Below, one piece after another: positions 44,948 through 57,240 of a stretch of 64,000 nucleotides of DNA; position 1 is the stretch's first letter; the number at the start of each line of letters is the position of its first letter. The DNA is from Serinus canaria (taxonomy: Eukaryota > Chordata > Aves > Passeriformes > Fringillidae). The DNA lies in assembly GCF_022539315.1 (NCBI RefSeq), contig NC_066329.1:2083072-2147071 (forward strand), in the 5' to 3' direction. Made by a program: the position numbers and the translations under genes. A model generated the notes under the pieces. The model did not search any database, was not told where the DNA came from, and worked only from the letters and a program-made list of their open reading frames with translations.

Positions 44948-47900
44948 CTAGAAATCAATGTTTATATATGGATCTCTCATAAATGGATAAGGAAAAATGA
45001 GATTTAATATGAAATATTAAATAGTATCTGAAATATAAAGATATATATTAATACAGGCTTGTACTAAGATGAAAGTCTTACTGTAACAAATGTATTTGTT
45101 CAGTCTTTGTAGACCTGAGTCTATAAAAATCCCAGACTTTTAACAAAAGGCTTGTTTTCTGTGGTTTATTCAGGAAATAACTGAGTTTATACTCCACAAA
45201 CTCCACATAACATAGACACCAGTTTAGTGGCCACACTGTCAACCTGAAATATCACTGACTGGAAAATTTTGACAGGAAAAGCAGCAAGAAAACAATTAAG
45301 AGAGAATTGTGAGCTTAGAGCAAAAATATGAATATATTTTCATATTTGTAGCTAAGAAACCCTCTCAGATCACAGCACCATATCTCTGAAGTCCCACTGA
45401 CAATGCCTGATTAGGGGTATGACATTAGTGATTTATAACCTATTGTATTACAGTATGCATAAATAGGAATGAATTATTAAGTTTTTCAAGCAGCCTCAAG
45501 TTGCTGCCCATTCCAGAGAGAACAGCTTCATCACAATCAATTGTGGGCTCAGAATTAAAGATTCAAGAGGTAAGAGCCAACTTAAGTAGCTTTTTTTTCC
45601 CTCTGTAATCCTTAATTTAAAAAAACAGACGTAACCAATGAAAGCCACGACTGGTGAAAGCAGCAATCAATTGTGCTCTGGTTCTAAAAAGATTAAAAGA
45701 ACCTTCTGAGACTGACATCATTTTTAGTAAGTTACAATTAAGCATCTAATGCTCATTTCAGTCCCCAGATTATGCCAAGAATCCAAGCCTCCCATGGACA
45801 CATACTCCCCCAGGACCGTCTCTTTCTATTTATTTGCCATTTTTTCCATAGTGACACACACACAAAATGTTTAATATGATGAAAGAAGGGGTGATCTGAG
45901 TAACCTGCAAGTGTTTTCAAGGTTTGAGACCTACAGAGAAAAGCAGTGCTCAAATAGGAATATCCAAAAGCAGCAAAATGAACATTCTGGATCACCCAGA
46001 GACCTGAGTGCAAACTGGCAGAGGGAGACAATCCCCCTCCATCCTCTGACAAAGGAAACAACCTGCACAGGGCAAGAATAATGCCCTGAAATGACAGAAC
46101 CAGCACTGAGGCTTCTCCAGCAACACAGCACCCTGGAATCAAAGTGCTGAGTGCTCCTGTCCCTAGAGGGACACACTCAGCAACTTCAAAAGCACAAAAA
46201 GAGGCAATCCCAAATCCAAACCATTAAGAATTTGCTCTAAATTTGATTTGAAAGTAGGATAAATATCTGTGTTATTGCTCCAAGAACACACACACAAAAA
46301 AAAAAACCCCAAAGCAGCTTTCTGCTGACACACCAAAAGAGCAGCTGTGGTGCAGGAGTGGAGCTCCCCAGGCAGAACCTCTGCCCCCTCCCCAAACAGC
46401 AGCACATTTTCCTGACAGGGACAGGCTGAGCACACGCACAGAGAAGCACAGCCAAACCAGGCCAGCCTTTGCCTTGCTTTCCAAAAGAAAAATCAAAAAT
46501 AAACACACACCTTTCAGCCTGCCAAAACAGACAATATTGCACAGACCTTTCAAGTTTCAAGGTCTTAAAAGCATTTTATAAAGACAGTAAAACAAAAGAA
46601 AAGGGGGAGAGCTACATAAAATTTTGACTGCCTTTTCAACTTTCAGGGGGAATAAAGATCCTATCCTATCCTGATTTTTTTTCAATCAAATTACAGCGAA
46701 CCCTGCTGCTTTACAAGCCTGAATTTCCAAAGGGTCCCTAACCCAGCCTTTTCTTACAGCCCCAAACTCACATGCCAATCCCTTGTAAAACCCCACTGAG
46801 CGAGGCTCAGCTGCACGAAATCACTAATAAAGAGTCTCAAGCATTTCACTTTACAGCACCACTGTGAGCTGCAGCATTAAAACCAGCCATTGGCTTCAAG
46901 TCAGCTTCATTAGATCTGCTTGACTTGGAGTTTCAGGTGAGGCCCCAAAAGCCAGGGCATTATGGCTTTATTTACATGCACCCAAAAGCTGGGTGCTGGA
47001 GAGGAGCTGAGATGTGCAAAGCTCTCGTTAAAACTGTTTCCAAATCTAAACTGCACAGAAACTTCAGCAAGGATCAATGACAACATCTTACAGACTTGTT
47101 TATAGATTTGGAGTCCTGAATTTAATTTTGTCTTCAGTGTTCCTATTATCTTTTTACAACTGTTCTCAGCAAAGAAAGTTTGGGTTCCCCTGAGCTCCAC
47201 AGAGGGACAGTTTTATATTTTATAGTTCAGCAAGTAATAATGTTCTGAAGGACTTCAAAAGCTTTTGCTGACACAGGCTTTGCTATTTGGTTTTGCCTCT
47301 GGGGAATATTTTCCCCCCTAAAAAACCCCACCTCTTCCATCAAATCCAAAATTTCTTCTAATCCCATCTAAATCAACTGGCCCAAATCCTAATGAAGGTT
47401 TATTCATCCCTCTGCATCTGATAATGGTTTTTATTTCACTAGGTTTATTTTCTTCCCCAGACACACAAAGGCAGAGTCAAGGCTCATTTGCTGGGACCAG
47501 GGGCCTCAATTAGAACTAGCTGGACTTTGAGCTCAGTACAAAAAACAGTGCCAAGTGTTTAATCCAAAGCCATTCTAATGGAAACTGCTCATCTTTTCTG
47601 CTCACAGCCCTGAGCACAAAATGGTTTGGCCTGGAAGGGACCTTAAAGACCACCCAGTGCCACCCCCTGCCATGGTCAGGGACACCTTCCCCGGTCCCAG
47701 GCTGCTCCAAGCCCTGTCCAACCTGGGACACTGCCAGGGATTCAGGGGCAGCCACAGCTGCTCCGGGAGTTCCATCCCAGCCTCTCCCCACCCTCCCAAG
47801 GAACAATTCCTAATTCCCAAGATCCCATCCATCCCTGCCCTCTGGCAGTGGAAGCCATTCCCGGGGTCCTGTCCCTCCATCCCTTGTCCCCAGTCGCTCT

Positions 47901-50900
47901 CCAGCTCTCCTGGAGCCCCTTTGGATGCTGGAATGGGCACTGAGCTCTCCCTGAAGCCTTTTCTTCTCCAGCTCTCCCAGCCTGGCTCCAGCCCGTGGAG
48001 CATCTCCTCCTCTGGGCTCACTCCAGCAGCTCCAGGTCCCTCCTGATGTTGGGGACCCCACAGCCAGGGGCAGCTCTGCAGGTGGAGTCTCACCTGAGTG
48101 GGGCAGAGGGGCAGAATCCCTCCCTCCTTTCCTGCTGCCCCTGCTGGGGGCTCAGCCCAGGGCAGAGATATCCTTATCCATCCATTTCTCTGCACTCTCT
48201 GGGAATCACGAGGAGGATGGATGATGGCTTTTACCCATAAAAAACCTTGATAAAAAACCATGCTCAAAAAACCACATTCAATTTTCCTTTTATAAATGTA
48301 CAAACAATAAAGCCTCAACAGTTTGACAATCCCAGAAGCCCTGGAGGTAAGCAGCTGAAATTCTTGATTTATGCATGACAATTCATTCCTAAATTCCTAG
48401 AAACACTCTCCCTTGCCCTAGATACATACACAATTCCTGTGTAGGTAAACACTTCTAAATCTTCTCTAAGATGAAAACCTAACAGGTCAAGGGAATTTCC
48501 CACTGATCTGTTCAGAAACAAAACTGCCAAAATTCAGTGCTGCTGAATTCAAACACATCCCCTCATCACCAAGCTGAACCATAAAGGCCATGGGTAAAAT
48601 AAATGTATTTACAGTACAGCCCTAAATCACACAAGGGCATTCCAGCTGGTCACATTTGTGGTGTCCCAAGGGATTGTTTTTCCTTTCCCTCCAGGAAGGA
48701 AGGAGTGACTGCCCCTAAACCTGCTCACAGTCACAGGAGAGTCACTCGTGCTACAGATATTTCTGCCAATGGTCAGAACACAATCAGAAAGTGCCCACAG
48801 GGCAGAATTCTGCCCTACCCTGGCCTGCTCTGTGCCACATGAAGCCCTGGATACTTTTCTCCTTGAATTCCAAATGTGGGATATCAACAGAGACTGGTCT
48901 GGTGGATGCTACTGCATGTCACCCCCCTACTGCAGACCCAGCAGAGCTCAGGCACTGAGGACACTTATTTACAGACTTCTGCATTTCCAGTGCCACACTG
49001 ACAGGCTGTGGTTTACACTGCTAATGCCAAAAATCAAAGAAAAGCTGTGGGGGAGCGAGGGAGAGGGAAATATCAAGGTGAAATGAACGTTCTCCAGACA
49101 GTCTGTGGTGTGATTAAATCTCAGAGAGGCTCTGCAGTCAGGCTCCTTTCCTGTTAGCTGGTTACCAATTTGGCATAAAGAACTAAGCAAACAGGTTTTC
49201 TCCAAAGGCACTCACATGGATCATGATGCCAATTCCACCAACTGGCCCAATTTCACTGAAATCCCAAGGCACCTTAATAAAAAAAACCTTTCTAGGATAA
49301 CACCATAAAGCAGCAGGGTTTTCCATGGAACAGAAGAGGGCTCCCCCCCTTCAAAAACAAAAGCACCAGGAGAAAAATGAAAATGCTATTTATTTTTATG
49401 GCTCTGCTTTTTATTTGAACAGTTAAATAGAAGCCAGCTCTGCACTAGAAATTCATCTGATTGGGAAAGCCCAGTGAAACACTGGGCACTTGCTCAGCTA
49501 CCTGTCAGCTGCCACAAAGGAACAGTCACTTGGGAACAGGAGAATGAGAAATGTGGAAAATTGTCTCTGTTAAAACACATCTTAAGAGAACAGGTTCAAG
49601 CTAAAAAGCAAAGTGGAGAGAAATCCAGTGCAGTCCTAAGCACAGGGAAAAGGAGCAGCCTTACAGCAGCCAATCTTTTTACTATGCCATGAGGTAAAGT
49701 GATCATGCCTAAGGAAGGGGGAAAAAAGAGTGAAAAAATAACCTTAAACTAATCCACTTCAAAATGCAACCCTGCTCCATGTCATGGGCTGTGGCCCTAA
49801 CTGATGGCATATCTCAACTCCCAGGGACAGAAACCTGAGCACATCTGAAAGCTTCCCTTCCTGGACAGCACCAAAAAATAATTCTAGAGAATTTTCCCCT
49901 CTGCAAGAGCAGCCCTGCACAAGGAATTGATTTTCTTTAAACAGTCCCTGTCCCTAAAAGGCATTAGCAACTCAAAGATTCAAGCAACAACCACTTGTAG
50001 CTATTTGCTCATACTGAATATTAAAAGCCCAATTTCCTTTCAAAGTCTGGGCCATTTGCAGAATATTTGAGTTTAGTTTACCATCCTCAACAGACCCTGT
50101 CACTTCTCAGTTTTCACACATTAAGATTTTTCTCTTCCACACAAACCATGCTCTAGACTGTTAGTAACAGAGAGAATGGTTTGGGTTGGATTTTGTGAGG
50201 TGGCAAGATGTGCTCTGTATGTAAGAGTTAATGACCACCAGCCTGGCACCCTAAACAGAGGCCACAGGAGAAGCTGGAATGATATCTCCAATATTCTGCC
50301 TGATTTCACAGGATAATCAGCACTGGCCAATTAAGTGTTCTTTGAAGACTCATTCAGAGAGGAGGTTCATCATTCAGTGGGTGAAGAAAGGCAATAAAGA
50401 GGCCCAACAGTGTGGGCTGAACAACCCTGAGCAGAATGAGGTGAGAGTGAGTGTTTCAGTAAAGTTCTGGAAGAGACAGGCAGTTTATAACTACACGTAA
50501 AGTATGGACCATGCCTGAGTAGAGACTGCTGAAAGCATTATCTGAAAGTATCAGAAAAGAAAAATACAAACCCCTTGCAGGGCTGGGGAGAGGAAATCAG
50601 GGTCATTTAAGAATTTAGCCTCACATGGAAATACTACAGACAAAAATTTACTACTCCAATGTCTGTGGTTCAATCCCTTGCTGGAAATTGGGAGGAGCAG
50701 CTCTTGCCATGCCCTTAGCACTGCCAAGTGCTGAGTCCTAAACACTGCAAGACACTCACCTGAATCAAAAACGCTTCAGAGCACTCACTCAAATCAAAAT
50801 ATCTTTGCACTATTTATTTTCAATTTTAAGGCTTCGCTGCTGCCCAAGCCACAGATGTTTTATTTAACTCTGCTCAAGTGCAGCTGTAAATCCAGCTCAT

Positions 50901-51072
50901 GTACCATTACATTTCCAATATCCAGCTTTGGAACTGTCTCCTGTGAGTGAAAGCACAACCAGCTGAGTTCCTTGGGCTACCACCCCACTTGCCTACATCG
51001 AGGTGCCTGCTTTTTCACCATTTCTGCCAGTTTTCAGTGCTATCAGAGCAGCAAACTGCCAGCAGCACTCAC
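44948..51072 (-). other. FBXW8: FBXW8 intron 2
   Basis: A 6.1-kb intron with one long minus-strand CR1 copy at 47615-48170. The region 44950-47600 is AT-rich, with A-runs near 46293, and holds no gene I recognise; the same is true of 48200-51070. Confidence 0.85.
47615..48170 (-). mobile_element. CR1 LINE 3' fragment, reverse orientation
   Basis: Begins with the reverse 3' end 'atggtttggcctggaaggga', followed by 'ccttaaagaccacccagtgc', 'ccatggtcagggacaccttc' and 'ggcagccacagctgctccgg'. It ends in 'ctgctggggg ctcagccca', matching the complement of the copies at 5.1 kb and 55.4 kb. A 259-codon minus-strand frame over it is only a relic. Confidence 0.9.
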
Positions 51073-51177
51073 CTGAGCACACCTTCCCAGCTCAGCCTTG
51101 CCCAGGTACTGGAATATCTTCAGTGCCAGCTCGTAAGGCAGCTGCACGTCGAAAAAAGGAACCTCATTGATTTCATT
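51073..51177 (-). CDS. FBXW8: FBXW8 coding exon 2 (F-box)
   Basis: This exon encodes residues 97-131: NEINEVPFFDVQLPYELALK, then IFQYLGKAELGRCAQ, in phase 0 at both ends. It is the N-terminal two-thirds of the F-box: the LP dipeptide at 110-111, hydrophobic IFQYL and L(G)RCAQ continuing into VSRTW of exon 3. The acceptor is 'tttcctttcccag|AAT' and the donor 'GCTCAG|gtgagt'. Family members have NExNxVPFFDxQLPYELAxxIFQYL here. The F-box contacts SKP1. The exon is less GC-rich at third positions (22 of 35) than exons 1 and 4. Confidence 0.96.
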
Positions 51178-53922
51178 CTGGGAAAGGAAAAGGAGAAAAT
51201 AATTGGTGAGGCTGGTTCAACACACAGTTGGACAGCAGGAGAAGTTACCATGGTATGGAGGAGGAATGGTGTGTCCTCAGGGCCACCACAGCTCCATGAA
51301 AACATCAGTTATTCTGCCCTTCCCTTCTTTCATGGCCCTTTAAAGGGCAGAGAAAGGCAGAATACAAGTTCTAGTAAAACAGTTTCTCTAAAGTGCCAAA
51401 AACACCCAATAAATGATCACTTTAAAGACATATGCCCATTATTAATTTTACAAGCAAGATTTTAATCCCATATGATGGAAAAATGAACAAATATATTAAA
51501 CAAAACTGGATGGAGATGATGTTGGTTTCTTTCATTACTAATATAAAAATGTTATTTTAATATGAAATGTTCCTCCTTTTACTAATTGAGCATGTCAAGC
51601 AAAAATCTGAAGCCAAATCCATCAATTTAAGCTAACAGCTAAATGCAGCACATAGATTTTTCCTAGATGTATTCTGTTGAGTTTAATTACATAATTAAAT
51701 ACATCTTCTTTCTGCAGTTATCACAACAAGACTTATCTTCACTGTTATCCTGTCTAGATATTCAAAATTCTTATACTCTATAACAGAGAAAGAGCTTAAT
51801 CAGCTGATTCTGACTATTTCTATGTCACCAGTTTTGCTCTGCAGTGTTTTCCCTGGTTTCTGTCCCCCCACAGGTGCTCCTGATCATTGTCCATCAATCC
51901 TCATGCACAAAATCAGCTGCTCAGTTAAAAGCCACCTCCACTGTTTGCCTTCAGAAGCTCAGGATCATCTCCTGTCTCTTGGAACTTCTCTAACCCTGGT
52001 ACCTTTGTAGGTCTCTCCTACAGCTTCTCATTCAAACCTGGGCCATTTGCAGCACCAAAGTAGAACAGAAGGGATATTCTGGGTTTGTTTAAAGCAGTTA
52101 CTCAGGGAAATCCCAAAATAACGTAGTGGTGTGGTTTTCAAAGCAAAAGAGACACTCAGGACAAGACATTCTAACACAGGCAAGTGTTTAGACAACACAA
52201 ACATGGGCAAGGCTCCCACCAGGTCTTTTTAGCAACAAAACATCACTTCAGGCACACTGGAACCTCCCACTTGATCTAAAGTCACTTAGAGCAGGAGCTG
52301 CTGCCTGCCCTCCTTATCCCCAATTTCCCTGCACAAGCAGCTCCCTCTCCCTGCCCCGTGCTGGGGCCGCAGGATCTGTTTTGCTCTGGTGTGCTGTAAA
52401 TCCCACCCGTCTCCAGCGGGGACACCCAAGGAAAACACAGAGGGAAACTCTCCACGGCCACATGCGGGCAGGCTCCGAGCTGGCCAGACGTGATCCCGCT
52501 CGGCTCCAGCGGCCCCGGGAGGCTCCGGAGCACGGGCTGCCCGAACAAACCAGAGCAAGGATTGTTAGCTCCGGCCTGATGAGCTCAGGCACGGCACCAC
52601 CACCGCCGAGCTCCTTCCAAACTGGGCTTGACTCGTGTCCAAGCAGCGGATCCTGGGCTGGCTGGGTGCGCACAGGGGTCTCACTGCGAGGAACGAGGGC
52701 TGCAGGCACAGCAGTGCTCACACAAGGCTCAACACCCACGGAGGAAAGGAGGGGAAAAGAGCAAAAAACACCTGCACGGGCTTTTTATAAACTGAGCTGC
52801 AGGAGGATTTATACCCTGCTTCAAATAAACCCAGAAGTGCCTTTTTTTTCTGTTTTGGTGCTGCAAAGGGTCCGAGTTTAAATGAAGAGTAGCCGTAGAA
52901 GAGACCTACGAAGAAGCAAAGGAAAGGGGGTTAGGAAGTGCCAAGAGGGAGGGGATGATCCTGATTTAGGATCTGTCTGAGGTTCTGGAGGCTAACAAAC
53001 TCCTACTGATCCCATTCTAATGCAATCCTAACGTTAGGGGCAGAGCCAGGTCTTCCCACACCCCAAAAATTCCTGCAGCTTGTCCTCAGCACAAGGAAGC
53101 AGGGATGTTAAGTCAGCACCAGTCTGTCTAAAAGTCTACTGGAATGAGTCCAAAACTCAAATACAACCAGCCCCTCTGAGACAGATTCGGGCTCCTGTGT
53201 GCTAATGGAGCACTAATTCTGTAAAATGGATTAATTTGTGCCTTGCAGACAGAAATTTAATCTGTTCCTTTTAATTTTTTTAAGCAAAGAGTAATTAGTC
53301 ATAGTGAGGTTAGCGAGAACCAAGAAAATTGGTTTCCCCCTTAGTTTTCCAATACTGTAAATAACATCTCTATGGCATTCAGATGATTTACCAAAATAAC
53401 TTTTATCTGGTTCAGAACTGTATTTAAGTCTATTTCCAAATTAACTCCTTTATTTAAAGAATTAAAGCTTGTTTTCTTACTACGCTGCTGTGTCACAAAG
53501 CAGGATATCCTTAATTACTGCACTCACATCAATTGCCTGAGTAAACAACAAAAATCTTAAGAGAAAAAAGATATTATTTCATAGAGTCACGGCACATGTC
53601 GAGTTGGAAGGGACCCTCGAGGATCATCGAGCCCAACTCCTAACCCCGCACAAGACACCCCAACAACCCCACCCCGTGCCATTACACAGGACAAGCAGAT
53701 TATGAAGGGTTAAAACTTTGTAAAAGGATGTACATTCAGAAGCTGAGGTTATAAACAAGCACGCAGCAACACCAATTCAACGTCCCCTTTGCTCGCCGCC
53801 TCCCGGCGGCCCCTCGGCCGAGCCCCTCTCCGCGCTCCGGTACCGGCCCCACCGCGACCCCGCCTGGGGCCCGGCCCGGCCCCGCCACAGCCCCGGCCGG
53901 ACCCGGTCCCGCGCAGCCCTAC
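51178..53922 (-). other. FBXW8: FBXW8 intron 1
   Basis: A 2.7-kb intron. It holds a CR1 end at 53581-53690 and a GC-richer, CpG-containing patch at about 52360-52740 with chance open frames on both strands. The stretch 51480-51800 is AT-rich. No other gene is seen. Confidence 0.85.
53581..53690 (-). mobile_element. CR1 LINE 3' end, reverse orientation
   Basis: 'catagagtcacggcacatgt' then 'gagttggaagggaccctcga', 'ggatcatcgagcccaactcc' and 'ccccaacaaccccaccccgt' is a short reverse CR1 terminus. It lies 230 bases from FBXW8 exon 1. It keeps several CpGs, so it is either young or under the hypomethylated CpG island. Confidence 0.82.
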
Positions 53923-54210
53923 CAGGTCTCGGATAAGCTGCCCCAGCAGATCGTCCCCATCTCCGGGTTCCCCATCTGCGGGTTCCCCGGTGGGCCGGGC
54001 GGGCGCCGGGCTGCGGCGGGCCGGGGGGCTGCCGGCCAGCAGCCCGCGGGCCAGCGCCAGGTACCCGGGCTCGGCCGGGGGCTCCCGCGGGCTCTCTCCC
54101 GGCCCCTCCGCTGGCTCCTGAGGGGGCTCCTCCCGCCGCGGCCGCTTCGCATCCCCGGCCCGCTCCTCCCGCCGCCGGGGCCGCTCCCGCTCCGCCGGCA
54201 CCGCGGCCAT
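53923..54210 (-). CDS. FBXW8: FBXW8 coding exon 1 (start codon)
   Basis: This exon has 96 codons, from the ATG at 54210-54208 to RDL before the donor 'GACCTG|gtaggg'. The start has a good Kozak context (G at -3 and G at +4). The same frame is open upstream but without another ATG up to 54276. The protein begins MAAVPAERERPRRREERAGD, a disordered Arg/Glu/Pro-rich head with two basic clusters (PRRRE, KRPRRE) that could act as a nuclear signal (inference). It then has LALARGLLAG and ends DDLLGQLIRDL, matching the (A)LAxxLL and QLIRDLN elements of FBXW8. The exon is extremely GC-rich and lies in a CpG island. With exons 2-9 it gives 504 codons; the family is about 600. Confidence 0.93.
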
Positions 54211-54468
54211 AGCGGCGGGGCCGGCCCGGCGCGGCACGGAAACCGCGCCCCGCGCCCGCGCGTTCCGCCGCCACAAGGTTCCGCCGCCGCCGCCGGCACT
54301 GGGGCTGGTGCCCGGGAATGGAGCCGGTGTTGGGGCCGGGGCCGTCGTTTTGTGGTCCCCACACGAGGACGGCGATGGCGGCCTGAGGGCCCGGCCTGGC
54401 TGTGGAGAGTTGCGGGTGGCCGAGCGAGGCCGCGGCGATGGCAGGGTCGGTTTGGGCTGCGGGCGAGG

Positions 54469-54636
54469 CTGGGAGCCCTCGGCCCCCTCACAGCCATGGC
54501 AGGGGACACGGCCGGGTCCTGCTGGGAGCCCTCGGCTCCCTCACAGCCGTGGCCGAGGACAGGGACAGGACAGGACAGGATCCCGCTGGGCACCCAGAGC
54601 CCCGCTGGGAGCCCTCGGCCCCCTCACAGCCGTGGC
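54469..54636. repeat. Three copies of a ~32-bp motif upstream of FBXW8
   Basis: 'ctgggagccctcggccccct' followed by 'cacagccgtggc' (first copy cacagccatggc) starts at 54469, 54522 and 54605. The spacings of 53 and 83 bases are unequal, so this is not a simple tandem array. A short (GGACA)n run (about 54556-54580) separates copies 2 and 3. Confidence 0.9.
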
Positions 54637-55384
54637 CGATCCCAAGGGTGAAGCCTTTCCCATGGGAGGATTGTTGCCCATGGACATGGCCGCTCTGAGT
54701 GACCAATGTGCCTCTCTGAGGCCATTTTTCCTTTCTCTTGGCCATGTCTGAAGTTGAGCGGGTGGGCAGGGATGGCCCCACTGCTGCCGTGCCCACCACA
54801 CCTGCTGGGAAGGTGTTTTGCTGCTTGAATCACACCCACCTCCTGCGGCCACCATAGCCTGAGAGCTGCCACTTGGATGGGGCTTTGGGGAAGACACGAA
54901 GCTGGCTCAGTTCCTCTCCACTATCAACACACCTTGGTGCTCTAAGGCTGCGTTCAAATGATGCTGAAGCACAGCTGCAAAGCTTCTGCACCTTCAGCCA
55001 GTCCAGCTGCCCAGGGAAGCAGAGAGGCCACGAGTACTCAAGTCTTCAGAATGATTCCTGAGGAGCCCTCAAGGAAGCAGAGCAGGTAAGTGATGTGTTG
55101 GTGTCAGTCAAACAGCCAGTCCTTCTAGAACAGACTGTAAAACACGGCCCATGCTGTCAGCAGCAGCTTGTGCAGTTACCCCCACCCTGGTGTCCACCTC
55201 TTCCTTCCTCACCAACCAATTGCTGGTTTCTCTCCTTACAGCTTGCCTGTGCTGTTTATAAAACCCAAGTTAATGAACATGAACAGGTGTCCAGGAAGAA
55301 CCCAAACTACCTCGTTTAGGGGAGGAACTCCTGTATGTAGAAACCCTGCAACAGAAGGGTGAAGGCTGGCCATGCCTGGCCTAT

Positions 55385-55990
55385 GTGCTGGACCCCAAAA
55401 CCACTCTGCCGTGGGTTAAGCCCCCAGCAGGGGCAGCAGGAAAGGAGGGGGGGGGGTTCTGCCTCTCTGCCCTGCTCAGGTGAGACCCCACCTGCAGAGC
55501 TGCCCCTGGCTGTGGGGTCCCCAACATCAGGAGGGACCCAGAGCTGCTGGAGTGAGACCAGAGGAGGAGATGCTCCACGGGCTGGAGCCAGGCTGGGAGA
55601 GCTGGGGGTGCTCACCTGGAGAGGAGGAGGCTCCAGGGAGAGCTCAGAGCCCCTTGCAGGGCCTGAAGGGGCTCCAGGAGAGCTGGAGAGCGACTGGAGA
55701 CAAGGGATGGAGGGACAGGACCCCGGGAATGGCTTCCACTGCCAGAGGGCAGGGATGGATGGGAGATTGGGAATTAGGAATTGTTCCCTGGGAGGGTGGG
55801 CAGGCCCTGGCACAGGGTGCCCAGAGCAGCTGTGGCTGCCCCTGGATCTCTGGCAGTGTCTAAGGCCAGGTTGGATGGGGCTTGGAGCAGCCTGGGACAG
55901 TGGGAGGTGTCCCTGCTCATGGCAGGGGGTGGAATGGCATGAAGTTTAATATCCTTTGCAGCCCAAACCATTCTGTGATTCTGTGACTTG
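55385..55990 (+). mobile_element. CR1 LINE 3' fragment
   Basis: Contains 'taagcccccagcaggggcag', 'ggagatgctccacgggctgg', 'gggaattaggaattgttccc' and 'gagcagctgtggctgcccct', and ends 'ccattctgtgattctgtgac'. It is the best-preserved member of the subfamily seen at 5.1 kb and, reversed, at 47.6 kb. It lies between FBXW8 and HRK in HRK orientation. Confidence 0.92.
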
Positions 55991-56519
55991 TTTTCCCTAC
56001 AAAACAATCACTTGCAGGGACTTAGAGGAGGGGTCTCCCTGGGGTGCCCATTCTGGTGAGCCCTGCCAGTGGTGGGATTGCAGCCCAGGAGCTGCCCCTG
56101 CAGCAGGACGTGGGGCTGCTCCAGGGAGGGTGCATGGGCTGAGGTGATTTGCCAGGAGGTTCGCAGCAGCTTCTCTGCAAAGCGGAGGTGGGGGGGGGGA
56201 ACGAGGCCAGTTTGGGGTGATTGCTGGCCCAGAGGGTCCATCCAGGGCTGGTGTGTGCAGGGGGCCCTGCCCGGGGGTGCCAGCCCTGCTCCCATGCCCT
56301 GGCAGCTGGGGAGGCCCCGCGGGCCCCGGGTCAGTGCCGGGGGCTGCATGCTCCTGCCTCGGCCACCCGAAATGTGATCCGAATCCGTAATGCTGTGGGT
56401 GATGAAATCGGCTCCAGCTCTGTGTAATCCCCTCACTGCCCCCCTGCATCTCCTCGCTGTCCCCTCCTCCAGCCCACAGGCATCTGCAGCCTCGCACCGT
56501 CTCTCTATCCCCACGCCAT

Positions 56520-57240
56520 CCCCTCTCTCCCACGGTCGCCTCTATCCCCACATTGTCCCCATACTGTCCCCTCTATCCCCTCTGTCCCCATACTGTCCCC
56601 TCTGTCCCCATACTGTCCCCTCTATGCCCACAGTGTCCCCTCCATCCCCATGCTATCCCCTCTATCCCACACTGTCCCACCTTCCTCACACTTCCCCTTT
56701 ATCCCCAAACTGTCCCTCTGTCCCCACTCTGCCCCCTCTATTCCACACTGTCCTCTCTATCCCCAAGTTGTCCCTCCGTCCCCACGCTGACCCCTCTGTC
56801 CCACCTTCCCCACTGCCCTCTCTATCCCACATTGTCCCCTCCATTCCCACACTATCCCCCCATTCCTACACTGTCCCATCAAACTCCCACCCTGGATACC
56901 AGAATCTTCCACCACACAAGCACTGTTCCCTCCACTCCCAGTTCCATGCTGTCATTCCATCCTCAGTGTCCCTGCCATCCCCATGCTGTCCCCTCCATCC
57001 CAACACCATCCATCCGTCCGTCCGTCCATCCGTCCATTCCCATGCTGTCCCACCAAACTCCCACCCATCCCTCGATACCAGAACGTCCCAGAACACAAGC
57101 TCTGTTCCCCCCAGTCCCCCCCATGTCCTTCTATCCCCACACCATCACCTGCATCCCTGTGCCGTCCCTCCCATCCCTCCGCCGTCCCACCGCACTCCCA
57201 CACCACCGCTGGACACCAGGCCGTCCCACCACCCCACCGC
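56520..57240. repeat. C/T-rich degenerate tandem array with a longer super-repeat
   Basis: The short unit is about 20 bases, as in 'tccccatactgtcccctctg'. Over this lies a longer repeat: 'ctgtcccatcaaactcccac' at 56871, 'ctgtcccaccaaactcccac' at 57045 and 'ccgtcccaccgcactcccac' at 57182, each followed by a 'ggataccag'-like block. The spacings are 174 and 137 bases. A (CCGT)n run is present at about 57012-57033. Because T-A content is low and stops are few, long Pro/Ser-rich frames cross it; I take them as spurious. Confidence 0.88.

Larger units (their letters stand above)
53780..54640 (-). promoter_or_regulatory. FBXW8: CpG island and presumed FBXW8 promoter
   Basis: CpG density rises sharply at about 53780 and falls by about 54640, covering exon 1 and the DNA just upstream. 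No TATA box is apparent, which is usual for CpG-island genes. A run of five CCG triplets at 54281-54296 sits 70 bases upstream of the start codon, probably in the 5' UTR or core promoter. The transcription start itself cannot be placed from sequence alone. Confidence 0.75.

Noticed and set aside
47602..48381. 259-codon minus-strand frame
   Set aside because: It lies over a reverse CR1 fragment and is the usual relic frame of that element, not a host gene.
54211..54276. In-frame upstream extension of FBXW8 exon 1 to about 54276
   Set aside because: The frame is open, but the far codon is TTG and there is no upstream ATG; the ATG at 54210 has a good context and gives the expected head length.
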